Below, piece by piece: positions 20,096-35,000 of a stretch of 64,000 bases of DNA. The stretch is from Antedon bifida. Taxonomy: Eukaryota > Echinodermata > Crinoidea > Comatulida > Antedonidae. Each line of letters begins with the position of its first letter. Position 1 is the first letter of the stretch. The notes under the pieces were generated by a model, which saw only the letters and a list, made by a program, of their open reading frames with translations, ran no database searches and was not told the DNA's origin. The DNA lies in contig OY727096.1 of NCBI GenBank assembly GCA_963402885.1, positions 2,852,001 to 2,916,000 of the forward strand, given 5' to 3'. A program made the position numbers and the translations under genes.

Positions 20096-23000
20096 ATGAT
20101 TACTGTTGCGGATTTTATTTCAGAGAGTCAGGATGACTTCAACTCTCCAACAACGTCAACATTTGTATCTAGAATGGGCGATTGTCGAAATACTTTGTCG
20201 GTGTTGGAAGAGGTGAGTACGAGAGTGTTGTGCCCAACCCTTTTCACACTGCTGGCACACTGCAGCAGCCGCGCGCCACTGCAGTAGGCTAGCCTTCTGC
20301 AAAGCCTGGGATGTGCGGGGGTCCCTGGATCAATTTACTGTAAAACAGATGAGATGTATAGATGACTAAGTAGGCCTGTTCGACCTGATTATATTGTATT
20401 TTTACTAATATAAAGTTTATAAATTGAATTTTGTTTTATTAAAGAAAATGTCATTTTCACCTGACCAGTGACAGTATAGTTTATTATAAAGACTTGAAGT
20501 AGGCTAATGCTGTAGGCCTACTTCCAGACATACCCTCTGTTGTAACATTTAATGTACACATGTTAATGATTAAATGATACATGTTGCACACAGCTGATTC
20601 TCTGCATGTGATTTGTTAATTTTATGAATAGTAAATTGCTGATTTGATTGAGTCTCTTGTTTAAATGTTAATGTAACAAATAAAAGAACATCTATCGTGA
20701 AATCTATTCAAATTTTACTACCGGACGATACGCCAATTAAACAAGCAATGAAGGAAACTGAAAAGAAAGTAGAAAGACCAGCAGAAAGACAAAAAGAAAA
20801 CTGGATAAAACAATTAAAAAAGATTTAAAAGGAAAAAATGTAGACTTTTTTAGCGTAATGTCGGAATAACGGAAAACGTTTCAGGAGAGAGAGGATAAAT
20901 AAATAAATAAATGTTAAACTACAGTACTGTGTTAAACAAGAAATATTTCTTACAAAAAAGGCCGCTCATCTCATGTTAACTACCGTCTACATGTATCTCA
21001 ATATCAGCAAATGTTTTCATAGACTCTTCTTTCCCAGACGTGCTTTGGGGTGTGAGCATACCCAGTCCGAGTTTCTAAATACCAATTTTTTTCAGCGCCG
21101 TAGTAAACTATAAGTACCGCATGGTAACTGTTTCCTAATGCTTCCGTTCTCTTGAATATACTGTAACTGCCTAAAGGAGCAGCGCGAAAACATACTGTGT
21201 GCCAGTACTTATGTGCATGACCGTTGATATTTAGGCCAAATTTCACGCTGCATGGTCAGAATCTTGACCCACTCTTAAATCCATTGAAAGGCGTTGACTT
21301 CCTCGTATCATCATTTCATCTGATTATACCTGCCATAAGGCAAAAATCAATAATAGCTTGTCAATGGAATTGTTTTCTTACTCATTGTAATACAACTACT
21401 GTACAGTAGTACATACTGTATTGCATGAATCATTAATGTGTGGCAGTGAAGGGAATTCCTGCCTTGCTTAAATTTCTTCCATTTGTCAAAATTTTCAAAT
21501 AATAATAATAACTGGTACTTGATATAGCGCATTATGCTGAAAGCCTCAATGCGCTTTACATAGACAGAAAAATTTTGAAATTTAAAAATTCAAAAGGTGG
21601 GTTTTGAGAGAGATTTGAAGACACTGGTGGAAGTTATACACTACATTCTCTTTTTGTGTTATAACGGTACTGTACACACATGAGCTATTTCTTATTTGGT
21701 GGATTCGGTGATTACTGTAACTAACTGAATTATGTTACAATTTTTCAAAGTTTACTTGTCATGTCGACAACTGCTTAGGTGGTCAATTCTTACTTACAGT
21801 ATTTTGATCTCCTTTCACACATTGTCTTCTTTTTATCTTTTTCTTTTCTAAAGTATAAATATCTGTTTTTTGTTGAATGTGTGGAAAATAAATGAAAACG
21901 AAACAAGCAAATAATACCAGCCCATGTGCGGTAGTGATAATTTGAACCATGGTACATGTACTGGGATGATGTATTACTGTACTATACAGTACATTTGACT
22001 CAAGAAAAACTGTTCTAAATTTGATTTATTATGTGATTACATACAATTATAGAAAAATATAAAAATAAAATAAATAAAATATCACTACCATATTTGGGAA
22101 TATCACTACCATATTTGGGAACATCACACATTTTTGTCAAACTAGTTAGGTACTAAAGTAGTAGAAGGCAAACTTTAATGAAATGTTTCCTTCAATTGAT
22201 CATACTTCCTAAGTGACCTTTACTGAAATGATGTCATTTAGATGCATAACTTGGGGCCCTAGTGTATTTCAAATTTTATATTCAACATATAGTATTTATA
22301 TTTTTAACTAACAAAAAAATAAAACTTATATACAGTATGCAACTATTATTAATTCATTTTTATATGTGAATTTGTTATTAATTTATTTATTTATTCAATT
22401 GCATAATTGATCTTTTTTTTTTAAACTTGCTCTGCCTCTGTTTTAATTTTGTAATATTCTGTGTATTATTGTGTCTATTTTATTTAGTCATCAGTATAGC
22501 CTATAGGAGTTTCATAATTAAGTTTATTAACTTAACTCTTCTCGAATAATGAACTGGGTTCTTTAAAGTGCACACAGGTTATAACTGTGCACACTGGACC
22601 TACTGTACGGTTTATAGTCCTTTATTAAAGTCCATTTATTGATGTACACAAATGATTATGTTGCACTGTGAGGTAATTTGTTTTATACATAACATTTTTT
22701 TTTAAATATAGTAGTGTAAAGTTTACATTTAAAAAATATTATCACAATTAAACTTAACTTAACTGATGACAAAAAGAATTCACAGAATATTAAAAAATTA
22801 AAACAGAGGCGGAGCAAGTTAAAAAAAAAAGTATTTTATGTATATTATTAAATGTATAATATAGTAATTACGGTACTTTGAACACTGTAAATATAAAAAA
22901 AAATTTTAACTAAAAACATATTTTGTTTACAATTTTGTATACAGGAAATGTATTTTACATACAGTACAGTAGGTAAGAAATTTAGGGGAAGAAAAGTCTG

Positions 23001-26000
23001 ATTAATTTAATTAATATACAGTAGTGTTGCATTTTCCTGTTATTTATAACATTTCAGTACAAGGTTGTATTTAAACATTTACTGTATATTTCAAATTTAC
23101 AGATATTATTATTATGAAAAAGACAAATCAGTAATTCACACACTATGTGACAGAATCCAGAATTTATTATTTATCCTCTACCCGCACAAATGAGCTACAA
23201 AAATCTTCCTTAATATTCCACCAGAGATATGGATTATTTTTATTCACATTTTTACGCATTTCTGAATGGATTTTAAACAAATCAGTTTTTGAATGTGCTG
23301 CAGAGCATTAGGCATTTGATGCAATTTGAATTCCAGTTGAAAGCCTGGTTGGTTTATTTTCTTACAGACAACATATGGTCTGTTAATATTATTTTCTTCC
23401 AGTTCAGTTGTATTCAGTGTGAAGTGTACAAATGAGGAAGAATTATTGATGATTGCAGAACACTACTAAATATGAATGTAGATATTTGTCATTTGGTGTC
23501 ATTGGATAAATACACAATGACTGTTTACAAATTATTTTATGATGATCAAAGCAGGAAATTGATAAAACAAATTAATTTTATTAGTACTAAAACAGTTACT
23601 ATTCATTGTCTTTTATATACCGGTAAATAAGGGACAATTTTATTGCTTTACTGTAAATATTTTGTCTATCTTGCAGTTTGTTTCCTATTCTATGTTTGTA
23701 TTCTGTGTTGTTTCTTTTACTTATTATTTATTATTTAAAAACATATTTAGAGAGGATAAAAACATATCAGGTACTGTTTTACATATGGTCCTATTTTTTA
23801 GAGCAATAGATTGAAAACATTCATAAAAAGACATTAAAAAATAACATTTCTTCAAGTTACTGTATATCGTACAATATGTAATGACAGTACTAAAGTAAAG
23901 GTGGTGGGGTCTTTCTGGTAGTAAATTGGGCTGTACTGTACATCGGGAGACAGTCCCATACTGTACTGCGTTCACTTGAGAATATAGCTAAAGTTCATTC
24001 AAAGCCTACTGTGTATTGTTCTACAGTAGTTGGATCTTCAGTACAGTAACATACAAATAACAGTGTATTCACTGTTTTACCACAGATTACCAACTGTATG
24101 TCTGTATTTATGGATATGAATCAGTAGCATTTGGATTTTTAAAATATGGACCTAATAATATATTATTATAATTTACCCGGTAATATTATTGATAAAATTT
24201 AATTTAATAAAAATCCCCAAAAAAGATGTATTGCCAATTTCATGCTCACTACTGTTCTGTAAACCACATTAAAACTTGTCAGTACTGTACGTGTCAGGAT
24301 TATTTTTGCATGTTCTTACAGTAGACTTGAACTAACCATATACTGTACAGATCACAAGGCTGGCATCATACCTTTAGACCACAAGCAATTAGACGACAGG
24401 TTTAAATTCACTACTTCTTGGCTATTTTACAGTATTTGTTCTGACATTTTAAAGCATTTCATTTTTTTTAATGATTACGGTATGCTAAATATATCAAATG
24501 GTGACAATGACACCATCAAATCCTGTATGATTCATTCACTACTGTTGGAATGGAAAAGAATAAATTAACCGCAATATTTGTTGTTATAGGGAAATATAAT
24601 AATGAAATATATTAACAAACTACTGTGTAGTGGAATTGTGTACTACTGTTGATAAGGAAGTCAAAGTACTGTAAACATTTTATCATTCTATTATCATTTT
24701 TGGAATTGTATAGTCCTCAAGCAAATAAGGATTACAAACAAATTTACAGTGTAAAACAACCATATTGTACATACAGTATTTTATGGTTTCCAGTATGCCA
24801 ATGTTCACTGTACTGTATATGAATGTTTAAAATAATGGTCTATATCGTGCCTAGCTTACCTGTATAAACCGACAATAGCCTGTGCTCTCCAGAGGGAGGG
24901 CTTTAGATACGAAAGTGAAAAGTTCCTAGAACACCCCTGTATAATAATGGACCAGTCCGCAACCACGCCCTCATGTGGGAACGTACCAACGTACCACCGT
25001 CATCATTTTCTTTCGTAACGTGAGAGCGTTACGTCGTATGATACCAAGTGTTAGAATTCAGAGGATAATAGTAATTTGATTGAGTACTGTACTGTATAGT
25101 CCCACCCACGAGGTCTATAGTAGGTATGACATTTTGGGAAAATTAGGGAGTGTTATTACAGTATATTATAATCAAATTGCATTGACAATAGAATTTACAA
25201 AAGTCTTGTGTCCAATTGTTTGCCTAAATTAGGTGGTGGGCTTATATTTATAGTTGGTCATATACTATAAAGTTCTATCAACATTACAAATACATGCAAA
25301 AAATAAATCTAAAGCTCTTTCTACACTATCAAACTTTATGTGACAAAAACAAATGTGATGTGCCCATATATGGACATGATGATGTCATATCACTATCATA
25401 TTTGGGCATATCACTACCATATTTGGGCACGTCACACTTTTTTTGTCAATCTAGTGTGATAATGTAGACAGAGCTTTAGGTTATATTATTAGAGTATTTC
25501 AACTGGGTTACTGGTACAGTACAATAGGGTTCTATTTCCTGATTAAAAAACTGTTTGTGCCAAAAAGTAGACTAATTCAGTACTTGATTTAGGTGATAAT
25601 ACTGAGTATTGCTACCACTTCACTGAAAATACTCATCAGTCTCTCTTCGCCTTGCTCCTTATACGGGCATTGACGAGTATGAAGGGAAAAATCAATTTAA
25701 ATATTCTTAATCTCTGTCTACACTATCAAACTTTATGTGATACGCCCATATATGGACATGATGATAGTATATCACTAGCATACAGTATTTGGGCATATCA
25801 CTACCATATTTGGGCACATCACACTTTTTTTGTCAAACTAGTTTGATAGTGTACACAGAGCTTAAACAACATCACTGTTTTCTATCCTTTTCCAATCTAT
25901 AACTGTATTTGTTTTCAATTTGATTACTTTATTTTATTTGATATATATTATTTTCTTTTTGTCTCACCGGCTTTTATTTCACAACCATTTCATCGATCTA

Positions 26001-29000
26001 CATTTCTATTCCTGAGAGGTCTGTATAATCTAGTTCAAAGTCTCTGCATCAGGCAACTTAAACTGGAGGCAGCTATAAAAACCCACCTTTTTAACTCATA
26101 TAATTTTCTTAGTTTTCTGGCCTATAATTTTTACTGCTACAGTAAGTGCCTCACGGCTCTTGCATAATGCGCTATTTGCCAGAATTATTATTATTTTTTC
26201 TCGGAATGGCATCAAAAAGGAAAGAATATCTTTTTTTATTCAAATTTTTTTTATAATAACTATGATATAATCATCAGTATATTGTATACTGTGTATTTTG
26301 TTATTCTAAGACTCATTTTTTCCATGATAATGAACTACTATATTCACTGAGCTTTTAAATATTTAACTAAATGTTTTGTTTCTCCCTTATTATTTTAGGC
26401 TCTGGACACAGACAGAGGATGCCTTTCCAAGATGAAGAGGTCCATACGCTCTATTCAAAGTAGTGGCAATGGTAAACATATCAAACAAATCATTTCTCAC
26501 ATATATAATCTTTTTAATGACATCATTCTGTTAATGTTCCCTTCACTAAACAAATCTGATGACATTTATGTGCCTAAACCAATTTACAAGTGGATGGAAA
26601 TAGCAACATTTATAGTACTTAAGATAACAATACAGCATACACTTGTACTGAAGAGGTGTTAGTGTTAAGTTTTGTCTACAATATCAAACTAAAAAAGTGT
26701 GATGTGCCCAAATATGGTGGTGATATGACATCATCATGTCCATATATGGGCACATCACATTTTTTTGTCACATAAAGTTTGATAATGTAGACAGAGCTTT
26801 ACCTGAAAGCTCTGCAATTTTTTTTGGCTGTTTTACTTTATCGTTTTGTTTTAGACTTTGCTTATTTTATCTGTATCTCCATTGAGATCCAGCCACTGAT
26901 ACCCACAACATTGTCATTTTGTCAGTGCTTATTTTACTTGTATCTCCATTGAGATCCAGCCACTTATACCCACAGCATTGTCATTTTCTTTTTTGATTAA
27001 TAACATACAGAATTGTTCAATTAAATTTACATAAAATAAATCTTTTTTTTTGTAATCAAATCTCGAGATAGTGGATGTTCTTCAATGAGAATTGACAGTA
27101 TAACAAGATGAAGACAATAATAACGAACATTAACTTTAATTATTAATTTTTATTAAATATTACAAACTATTTTATGAAATTAACAATTCAACAAAATAAA
27201 TTACAATAAATTAACTTATGATAATAATTCATAACTACATTTGTACTTAATGTATTGTAGGCATGAATACATACAGTAATATCAATTTTTCTTTCTTACA
27301 ATCATCACTATATGGCAGAATTGTACAATCGCGCTATCTGTTTTTAGTTTATATTTCAGCGTTTTGTCTGGGGAATAGACTCTCGTTTCGCAGCCTCCTC
27401 CTCATTACACATTCTGAACAACAAATTGGAGGCAATTAAATCAGTATGCAATTGAAGCAGAAACCAGGAATTATTCTTGCTAATATCGTACAGACGATAT
27501 GCATCAGTTTTTATTAGTTTACTCATGGAGGTATAAAAAAGATACCTCCATGGTTTACTGATGTTTAGTTAAATATTATGATTATATCCTTGTCCAGTAG
27601 TTAAAAAAAGTAATGATCTGGTAGATTTTTTAAAATTAGTTTTTCTAATTCATTGCAGGTGATTTTATGAGGAAAAAAAAATTAAATGTCTCATCAAAAC
27701 ATTACTCCTTTAACTGTACGGTACAGCTTCTCTAAATCTCTGTCCACACTATTAAACTTTATGTGACAAAAAAATGTGATGTGCCCATATTTGGACACGA
27801 TGACATCATATCAACTACCATATTTGGGCATATCACTACTATATTTGGGCACATCACACTTTAGAGCTTTAGATGACATATGACAGTATACAATATACTT
27901 GATTGTATTGTATTTGTTTTTATCGTACCACTACATTTTAGAAAAGGTTGGTTTGCAAACGGATAGGAAACATACTGTACTTTTACTGTACATATTTTGT
28001 AAAAAAAGTATGATTGAAAATGTCTCTATCTATTTTGTGCCTAGGTTACCTGGATAAACCGACAATGGCCCTTTCTCCTCTTATTATAACTCATCTTCTG
28101 GAGAAAGTTGTAAGTGTATAACAACCATAACCTCATTGAGACATTTTCAACCATACTTTCTTCAATTAGAAACATATGGTGCACTACAAACCAAACTTTA
28201 CTAGTGTTCCTTCGCATGCAAACTTTTAAACAATATTGCACATTGTTTTTTTAGAACACGTCAACGACATGATGACGTTGTCAGAGACGCTCGAGAAGCT
28301 CGGTGCAAATGCATTCTCTAAAGAGAAGGAACCAGAACTGGGTACTGCCTTTCTTAAATTCTCTGTCATCATGAAGGAACTGGCATCACTTATGAAAAAT
28401 TTGGTATGTTGTAAATGTAGTAGTGTACTCATAATATATAAATACTATGTACTGTACTATATATAAAAAAATTATGTATACAGTACAGTACATGTATTAT
28501 ATTGTCTATGCATCGATCCTGTTATGGCTACCTTGTCGCTGTGGGTATTACTAAACCCCACAAACCTTGAAAAGCCCTAGCAAACCTCATTGAACCAACA
28601 TAAAAGTGATTGAATCATGTATTGTACAACTCACTTGGTTTGTCAGTTAAACAAATTTTTATGTTTAACTACTTATTTTTGGGACAAACCATCATTTTAT
28701 GGTTATTAACTAAATAAATAATTGTGTTAAAAAATGGTGATTTATCCCCAAAATAAGTAGTTTTTAAAAAATGTCAATTTTTTTAATTGACATACCAAGT
28801 AGTGAGTTGTATACTGCATGATTCAATCACTTTTAATTTGTTTTTCATGAGGTTTACTATGTTTTTGTGGTCAGTATTTGAAATAAGAAAAGATTGAGGA
28901 GGTTATAATAAACTTTTTATATCATTCCTGTCATATTGTTTGTATTGTTCTGTCTGTATAATAAACAATGTTATTTTAATACACTATATTAGTTGTTGCT

Positions 29001-32000
29001 CTCATATTCAGATAGTACTATACTAATTATACTGTGTGGGATGTGCTTGAACCTTGATATTTCTTACTAGTAATATATAATTGATCCAGATATGTTCCAA
29101 ACTTCACTTGCTGATTTATTATGAATTTTCAATATTTTATTATTTACAGTATACTATTGATCATATTAATATTCAAGATATTGGTACATGCTGAACAAAA
29201 TAATAATAGAGGGTGCCTACAGGGAGGTATAAAAATATACCTCCCTGGTATGTTAATTTTCAGAAAGTATGTTAAAACAATTATTTAAAACCAAAAAATT
29301 CATAGCACATTTTAATATTATTATCAACAATTTTATCAATTGACCTTTGACCTAGTTATTCTTGTAACCTTGTTCATAGAATCCCTACTTCCTTACAATT
29401 CTCCACAGGGAATAATTGCTACATCCTAGCGTTTTCCATTCACATACAGTATCCTATAAAGTACTATATATCCCTTAAGTTTGTTTTTTTTTTAATTCAA
29501 ATATTTAACTTATTTATTTGTCTTATTTATTTATATCGCACACACTGTCTTTGGTGCAACCAACATAAAACAAATGAGAAAAGAATGAAAGAAAACAAAA
29601 GCAACAAAAAAATAAAAATATATAAATATTTAAAGCTATACTATAAACCATATACTACTATACTACTGTAGCTCTATGTATTTATACTAAGCACAACACA
29701 TGCACATCAAGTAAATAAAATAAAGAGCACGAAAGTTACAATATGCAAAAGAATTTAAAACTGAAATGTTTCATTAGATTTTAGGTATTTGTTGAGCTTA
29801 TCCCTTTTACCCCTTCAGCCAGCCTTTTAATAATTAGATGCCTAAATATATAATTCCGATATTCACAGTTTTTTCCCCCAAATGATTCATTTCATGTTAT
29901 TTATATTCGACATTTTATGACATCATAAATTTCAAATAATGTGGTTTAAAACAATAATTAATCTTTTTTAGAATCAATATTAAACATCTTTTATCTAAAA
30001 TAAAAATATAACTCATCAAGATTGCATTTTATTAATGAATTCTGTTTTATTAATAATAGTGCTATATTTGGAATTTTCACATTTTCTATAAGGAACAGGT
30101 GGAATATTAGTAATTACACTAATGACTCAACTTTATGTGTCCTACCCCTCTAATTAATTTGAAAGGAAACTTTAAAGCTCTGTTTACACTATAATATAAA
30201 GTGTGATGTGCCCAAATATTGTAGTGATATGATGTCATCGTGTCCATATATGGGCATTTCACATTTTTGTTGTCACATAAAGTTTGATAGTGTAGACAGA
30301 CCTTTACAAGGTCTAAAGTGTAGCGATATCTATGAATAGGCCTGTAACAAAGGGTAGTAGTACTATAATAATTAAAAACGAATTAAAAATCCTATATTAA
30401 TGTGGTGAATAGAATAATGGTATTTTTTGTTTGTTCATGGTTTGTTAAAGATATATTGGCCCCAAAAAACATTAATAAAATCAGACTTTGAATAGATTAT
30501 TTTATATTTAATCACTTTCGTAGAAAAAAAACCTGGAAAAAATAAATGTTTTCACAATATAAAATGACAAATAAATGGTTAAATTCAACCAAAAACCATT
30601 GGCTGGCAGCCAATTTTACCATTTTTTGCTTTAAATTACAGTTTTTTCAGGTAAATACCTTTTTTTTCGATCCAATTTTTGGTAAAAGTGGGTAACTATT
30701 AGGTGACATTAAAATGGTATATTTAACAAAAAAACATTTTAAAAATTACAAAAGACAATACATCTTTAATCATTTTATTTTTTTGTTAAGATACCTTATA
30801 TGGTAATTGTGTGCATTGCATGATATGTTTACGATCCTCTGCATTATATGCTTTCTATGCAGTTCAATAATGTTGTCAGTTATGCCTCTAGAGATACTAT
30901 ACCTATAAAATGTAAGTGCATAAGGGATCATGTTAGACATATTCTACTGTAGTTACTGCAGTAATTGTGGTCTACTGCAGTAATTGTGGTCTACTGCAGT
31001 AATTGTGGTCTACTGCAGTTTGTTGATGATTTCATGGGGAGTGATTGTATATTTTGTGACATTGGTGATAATTTTTCCCACCTTTTTAATTTGCACTTTT
31101 ATCATTAATTATTTTTTGTGCTTTTTACTTTTTCTGTTGATTGTTAAAAATTGAACATTATTATTATTATTTGTTTGCAATATGATTAATAATAATTATT
31201 TTATTATGATGATATCCTGTCTCAAAATAAAAAACGTTGTAGTTTTCTGTAGCAATTTTGTGTGCTAAATCAGCATAAAAGGGTAAAAATCGGTAGTAAT
31301 CTATCGTGTGAATCAAATACTGACATAGATGATAATGAAAGAGCATATTATATTAATGTCAGAACTCATATTATATTTGCTTCTTTCTTAATTTAGGTTC
31401 AGAATATAAACAACATCATAATGTTCCCGTTAGATGCTCTTTTGAAGGGTGACCTCAAAGGTCAAAAAGGTGATTTGAAGAAGCCATTTGAAAAGGCATG
31501 GAAAGAGTATGATACAAAGTTGTAAGTTATTACTATTTATTTCTCTTGTCTTCAAAATCCAATCAATTCCATCATTTCACTTTTTTTTAAGTTCTGTCTA
31601 CAATCTCAAACTAGTTTGACAATAAAGTGTGATATGCCCAAATATGGTGATATGACCAAGTATGGTAGTGATATAACATCATCATGTCCATATATGGGCA
31701 CATCACATTTTTGTTGTCACATATAGTTTGATAGTGTGGACAAGGCTTAAGTAACATGCCAAGTCATATAAGAAATTCCCAACTGTCCTGTAATTACTGA
31801 AAATTAACTAATTTATAAATGTTGAGAGATTTTTTTTCTTCATTCAGTTTGTTTCACTATGTTCTGTTTTTTTTTAGTTCAAAGATTGAAAAAGAGAAGA
31901 AACAACAAGCTAAAGATGCAGGACTTATAAGAACAGAAGTTACTGGAGCTGAGGTATGCTATTTATCTTTATCCATGTTCTTTAATTCATCAAATACACC

Positions 32001-35000
32001 CGATTGTCTCCTTACTGCTATAGGTTAAGTGTTTGATTTTAGTAACTTGTCAAATATAAAACATCTCTTTGTAATAAGTAATAAATCTTTAACTGAGAGT
32101 TTACAGCGAGCATTCCAAACATTGTAAATGGTTAATCCGCATGAAATCTGTTTTTTAAAGACTATTTTATTTTTGGTTTTTATGTATATACAAGGAATAT
32201 ATATTAGATTTATTTTTTGCTACCTTTAATGCTATGTATTTCATATTGTTATTTTTGTATGCAATGATGACTTAATCTATGTCTACACTATCAAACATTA
32301 TGTGACAAACAATGTGATGTGCCCATATATGGACATGATGATGTCATATCACTACCATATTTGGGCACATCACACTTTTTTGTCAAACTAGTTTGATAGT
32401 GCTTAATAATATATTTATATATTTAGATTGCTGAAGAAATGGAGAAAGAAAGAAGAATGTTTCAACACTGCATGTGTGAGGTATGTCATTTAACAGATCA
32501 ACTGAACTAACTGTAAATTCTAGATAAAGTTCAGATTCTATAAAAACCATTCATTAATTTTATAGTATTTAAATAGTACATCATATTGTTCTTTATTTGC
32601 TGGAAGCTATAAAGCTCTGTCTACACTATTAAAGTTTATGGGACAAAAAATGTGGTGTGCCCATATATGGACATGATGATATGATATCACTACCATTTTT
32701 GGGTATATAACTACCATATTTGGGCACATCACACTTTTTTGTCAAAATAGTTTGATAGTGTAGCTTTAGAGTGCTTTCTTCAAGGCATTAGTTAGAGATA
32801 TATTTAGCTAGAAAATTATTGTTTTGATTGATTAAGGATGACAGTGTGTTTTGTCGTTTTTACAGTACCTGCTTAAGGTGAATGATATAAAAGCAAAGAA
32901 AAGTGTAGAGTTAGTACAACACTTGGTAGAATTCTTCCATGCACAGAGCAAGTAAGTAATGTGTTATCGTCATCGTTGTTATCATTATTTTGTAAATGTT
33001 GTGGAAATAATTACACACAGTTGTGGACGATGTAAACAACAATATTTATTATCATACAGCTCATTCGTTTGTCCACAACAACAGGGGCTGAGATGGATTA
33101 GTACACCGGGGTAATCGCATACTCTCTCAAAACTGGGTTCTTATAAAGTGCACATGAGACGCACGTGTGCACTGTACCTCTAAGTCCTTATCTGAGATGG
33201 TCAAGAGAGCCTTGAACCTGTTCCAATTTTTTGACAATGGTGTGTGGTGCCCCTGCCTTAATCGCTTATCCACTCTGAATTCATCATACTATCATCATAT
33301 TATATACTATATTTTACTTTGATGACTATAATCTTCAATCAAGATTCAAATTTCATTCGTTTTCCATTACAGTTTTTATCAAGAAGGTTCAAAGACTGTA
33401 GAAACATTTCGTAACTATATGGAGACACTTTCCTCACAACTGCAGAAAATCAAGACAGAGCAAGATGAAGAAAAACGACGGTTACAAGGGTTACGAACGA
33501 CACTTAAGGGCTCATTGACGACTTCTTTAGGCAGAGATGTAAGTCTTGAGGTTATCTAGTAGTATTGAAGTAAACTACGTAAGCTCTGTATACACTGTCA
33601 AACTTTATGTGAGAAAAAAGTGTGATGTGCCCATATATGGACATGATGATGTCATATCACTACCATATTTTGGCATATCACTACCATATCGCACTACCAT
33701 ATCGCATCACACTTTTTGGCAAACTAGTTTGATAGTGTAGACAGAGCTTAATTTCTGATCTTGATAGTGAGCTTTAAACAAACTTTACAAACTACAACTT
33801 TACAAAGTTAAATGTTGTAGTTTGATAGTGTAGACATAGCTTTAGGAGAAGAGCATAAAATAATATAGTTTATGTAAAGTAATAATTTAATTGCTGGTGA
33901 TATGATTATGATTGTAGACACAGCAAGGCTATACTTTACATCAACTGGAGACGGATGTCTCCCATGGTACCTTCAAGGATGGTTTCCTCCACAAGAAAGC
34001 AGAAAAAGGAATGCGTCTATACCAGAAACGTAAATGTACTGTAAAAGATGGCTATCTTAGTATAGCACACTCCACGAGTACAAAGGATCCCGTAAAACTG
34101 AATTTATTAACGTGCCAAGTGAAACCGTCAAAGGAGGAATCCAGCAAGAAATATTTTGATTTAGTTGCACGTAAGTTTAATACTAAACATATAATTCTAG
34201 CATAATAGTTATGTAAGGATTTCGGACTTACAACTTACTTACTTACAGCTTACTTACTTACTTACAACCGTATGTAGCTTGTTAGAGTAGGAAGTGAAAG
34301 GGCTACAGGTAGTTTAACAGGAACAATGACAAGTTGTTGTTGTAGTCCAAAGAGTACTGCTAAAGCTTTGTCTACACTATCAAACAAATGTGATGTGCCC
34401 ATATATGGACATGATGATGTCATATCACTACCATATTTGGGTATATCACTAAGATATTTGGAGACATCACACTTTTTATGTCAAACTAGTTTTATAGTGT
34501 AGACAGAGCTTTAGAAACTGTTGTTAACGATAATGAGTTTCAATACTTTGTTTATTTAGTTCATAATTAATTCTTACTTTTAGGAGATAATTGATTAATC
34601 ATGAAACAAAAACAACAATGGTATGTTAATAATTCTTTTTAAAGGTGATCGAACCTACCACTTTATGGCCGAAACTGAAGAAGAGGCGACAGAATGGATC
34701 TCCGTTTTAAATAACAGTAAAAAGAACGCTCTAGAAGTAGTGTTTGATGGGGATACCAAAAAGAACAGTCTACAAGAGCTCACCCAAAATATTGTTACCG
34801 AAATCACTAAATTACCTGGCAACCACATATGTTGTGATTGTAACTCTGAAGGTTAGTGACTATCTTATTAGGAACATTTTGATTGGATGATGTGACACCA
34901 ACAAAAATTGAAGTTGCATTTTAGACTTGTGCCTATTTTCTATTATTTTACTGTCAAAGATTGCTCAAATAACATACAAACTGAGAGTCTGCCATTTCAG

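Larger units (their letters stand above)
20213..26398. other. ASAP intron 1 (6.2 kb)
   Basis: No coding exon was recognised. Contents are a LINE C-terminal fragment (20690-20905), an unexplained minus-strand frame (21004-21246), a SINE tail (21490-21560), a foldback repeat (22408-22832), MITEs and a GC/CpG-richer block at about 24890-25070. Alternative first exons of ASAP could hide here. Confidence 0.5.

Noticed and set aside
33546..33740. 64-codon frame with repeated [13 protein letters not shown] words
   Set aside because: It is the translation of a family A MITE; similar peptides appear at other copies (for example 25652-25846, 62098-62289).
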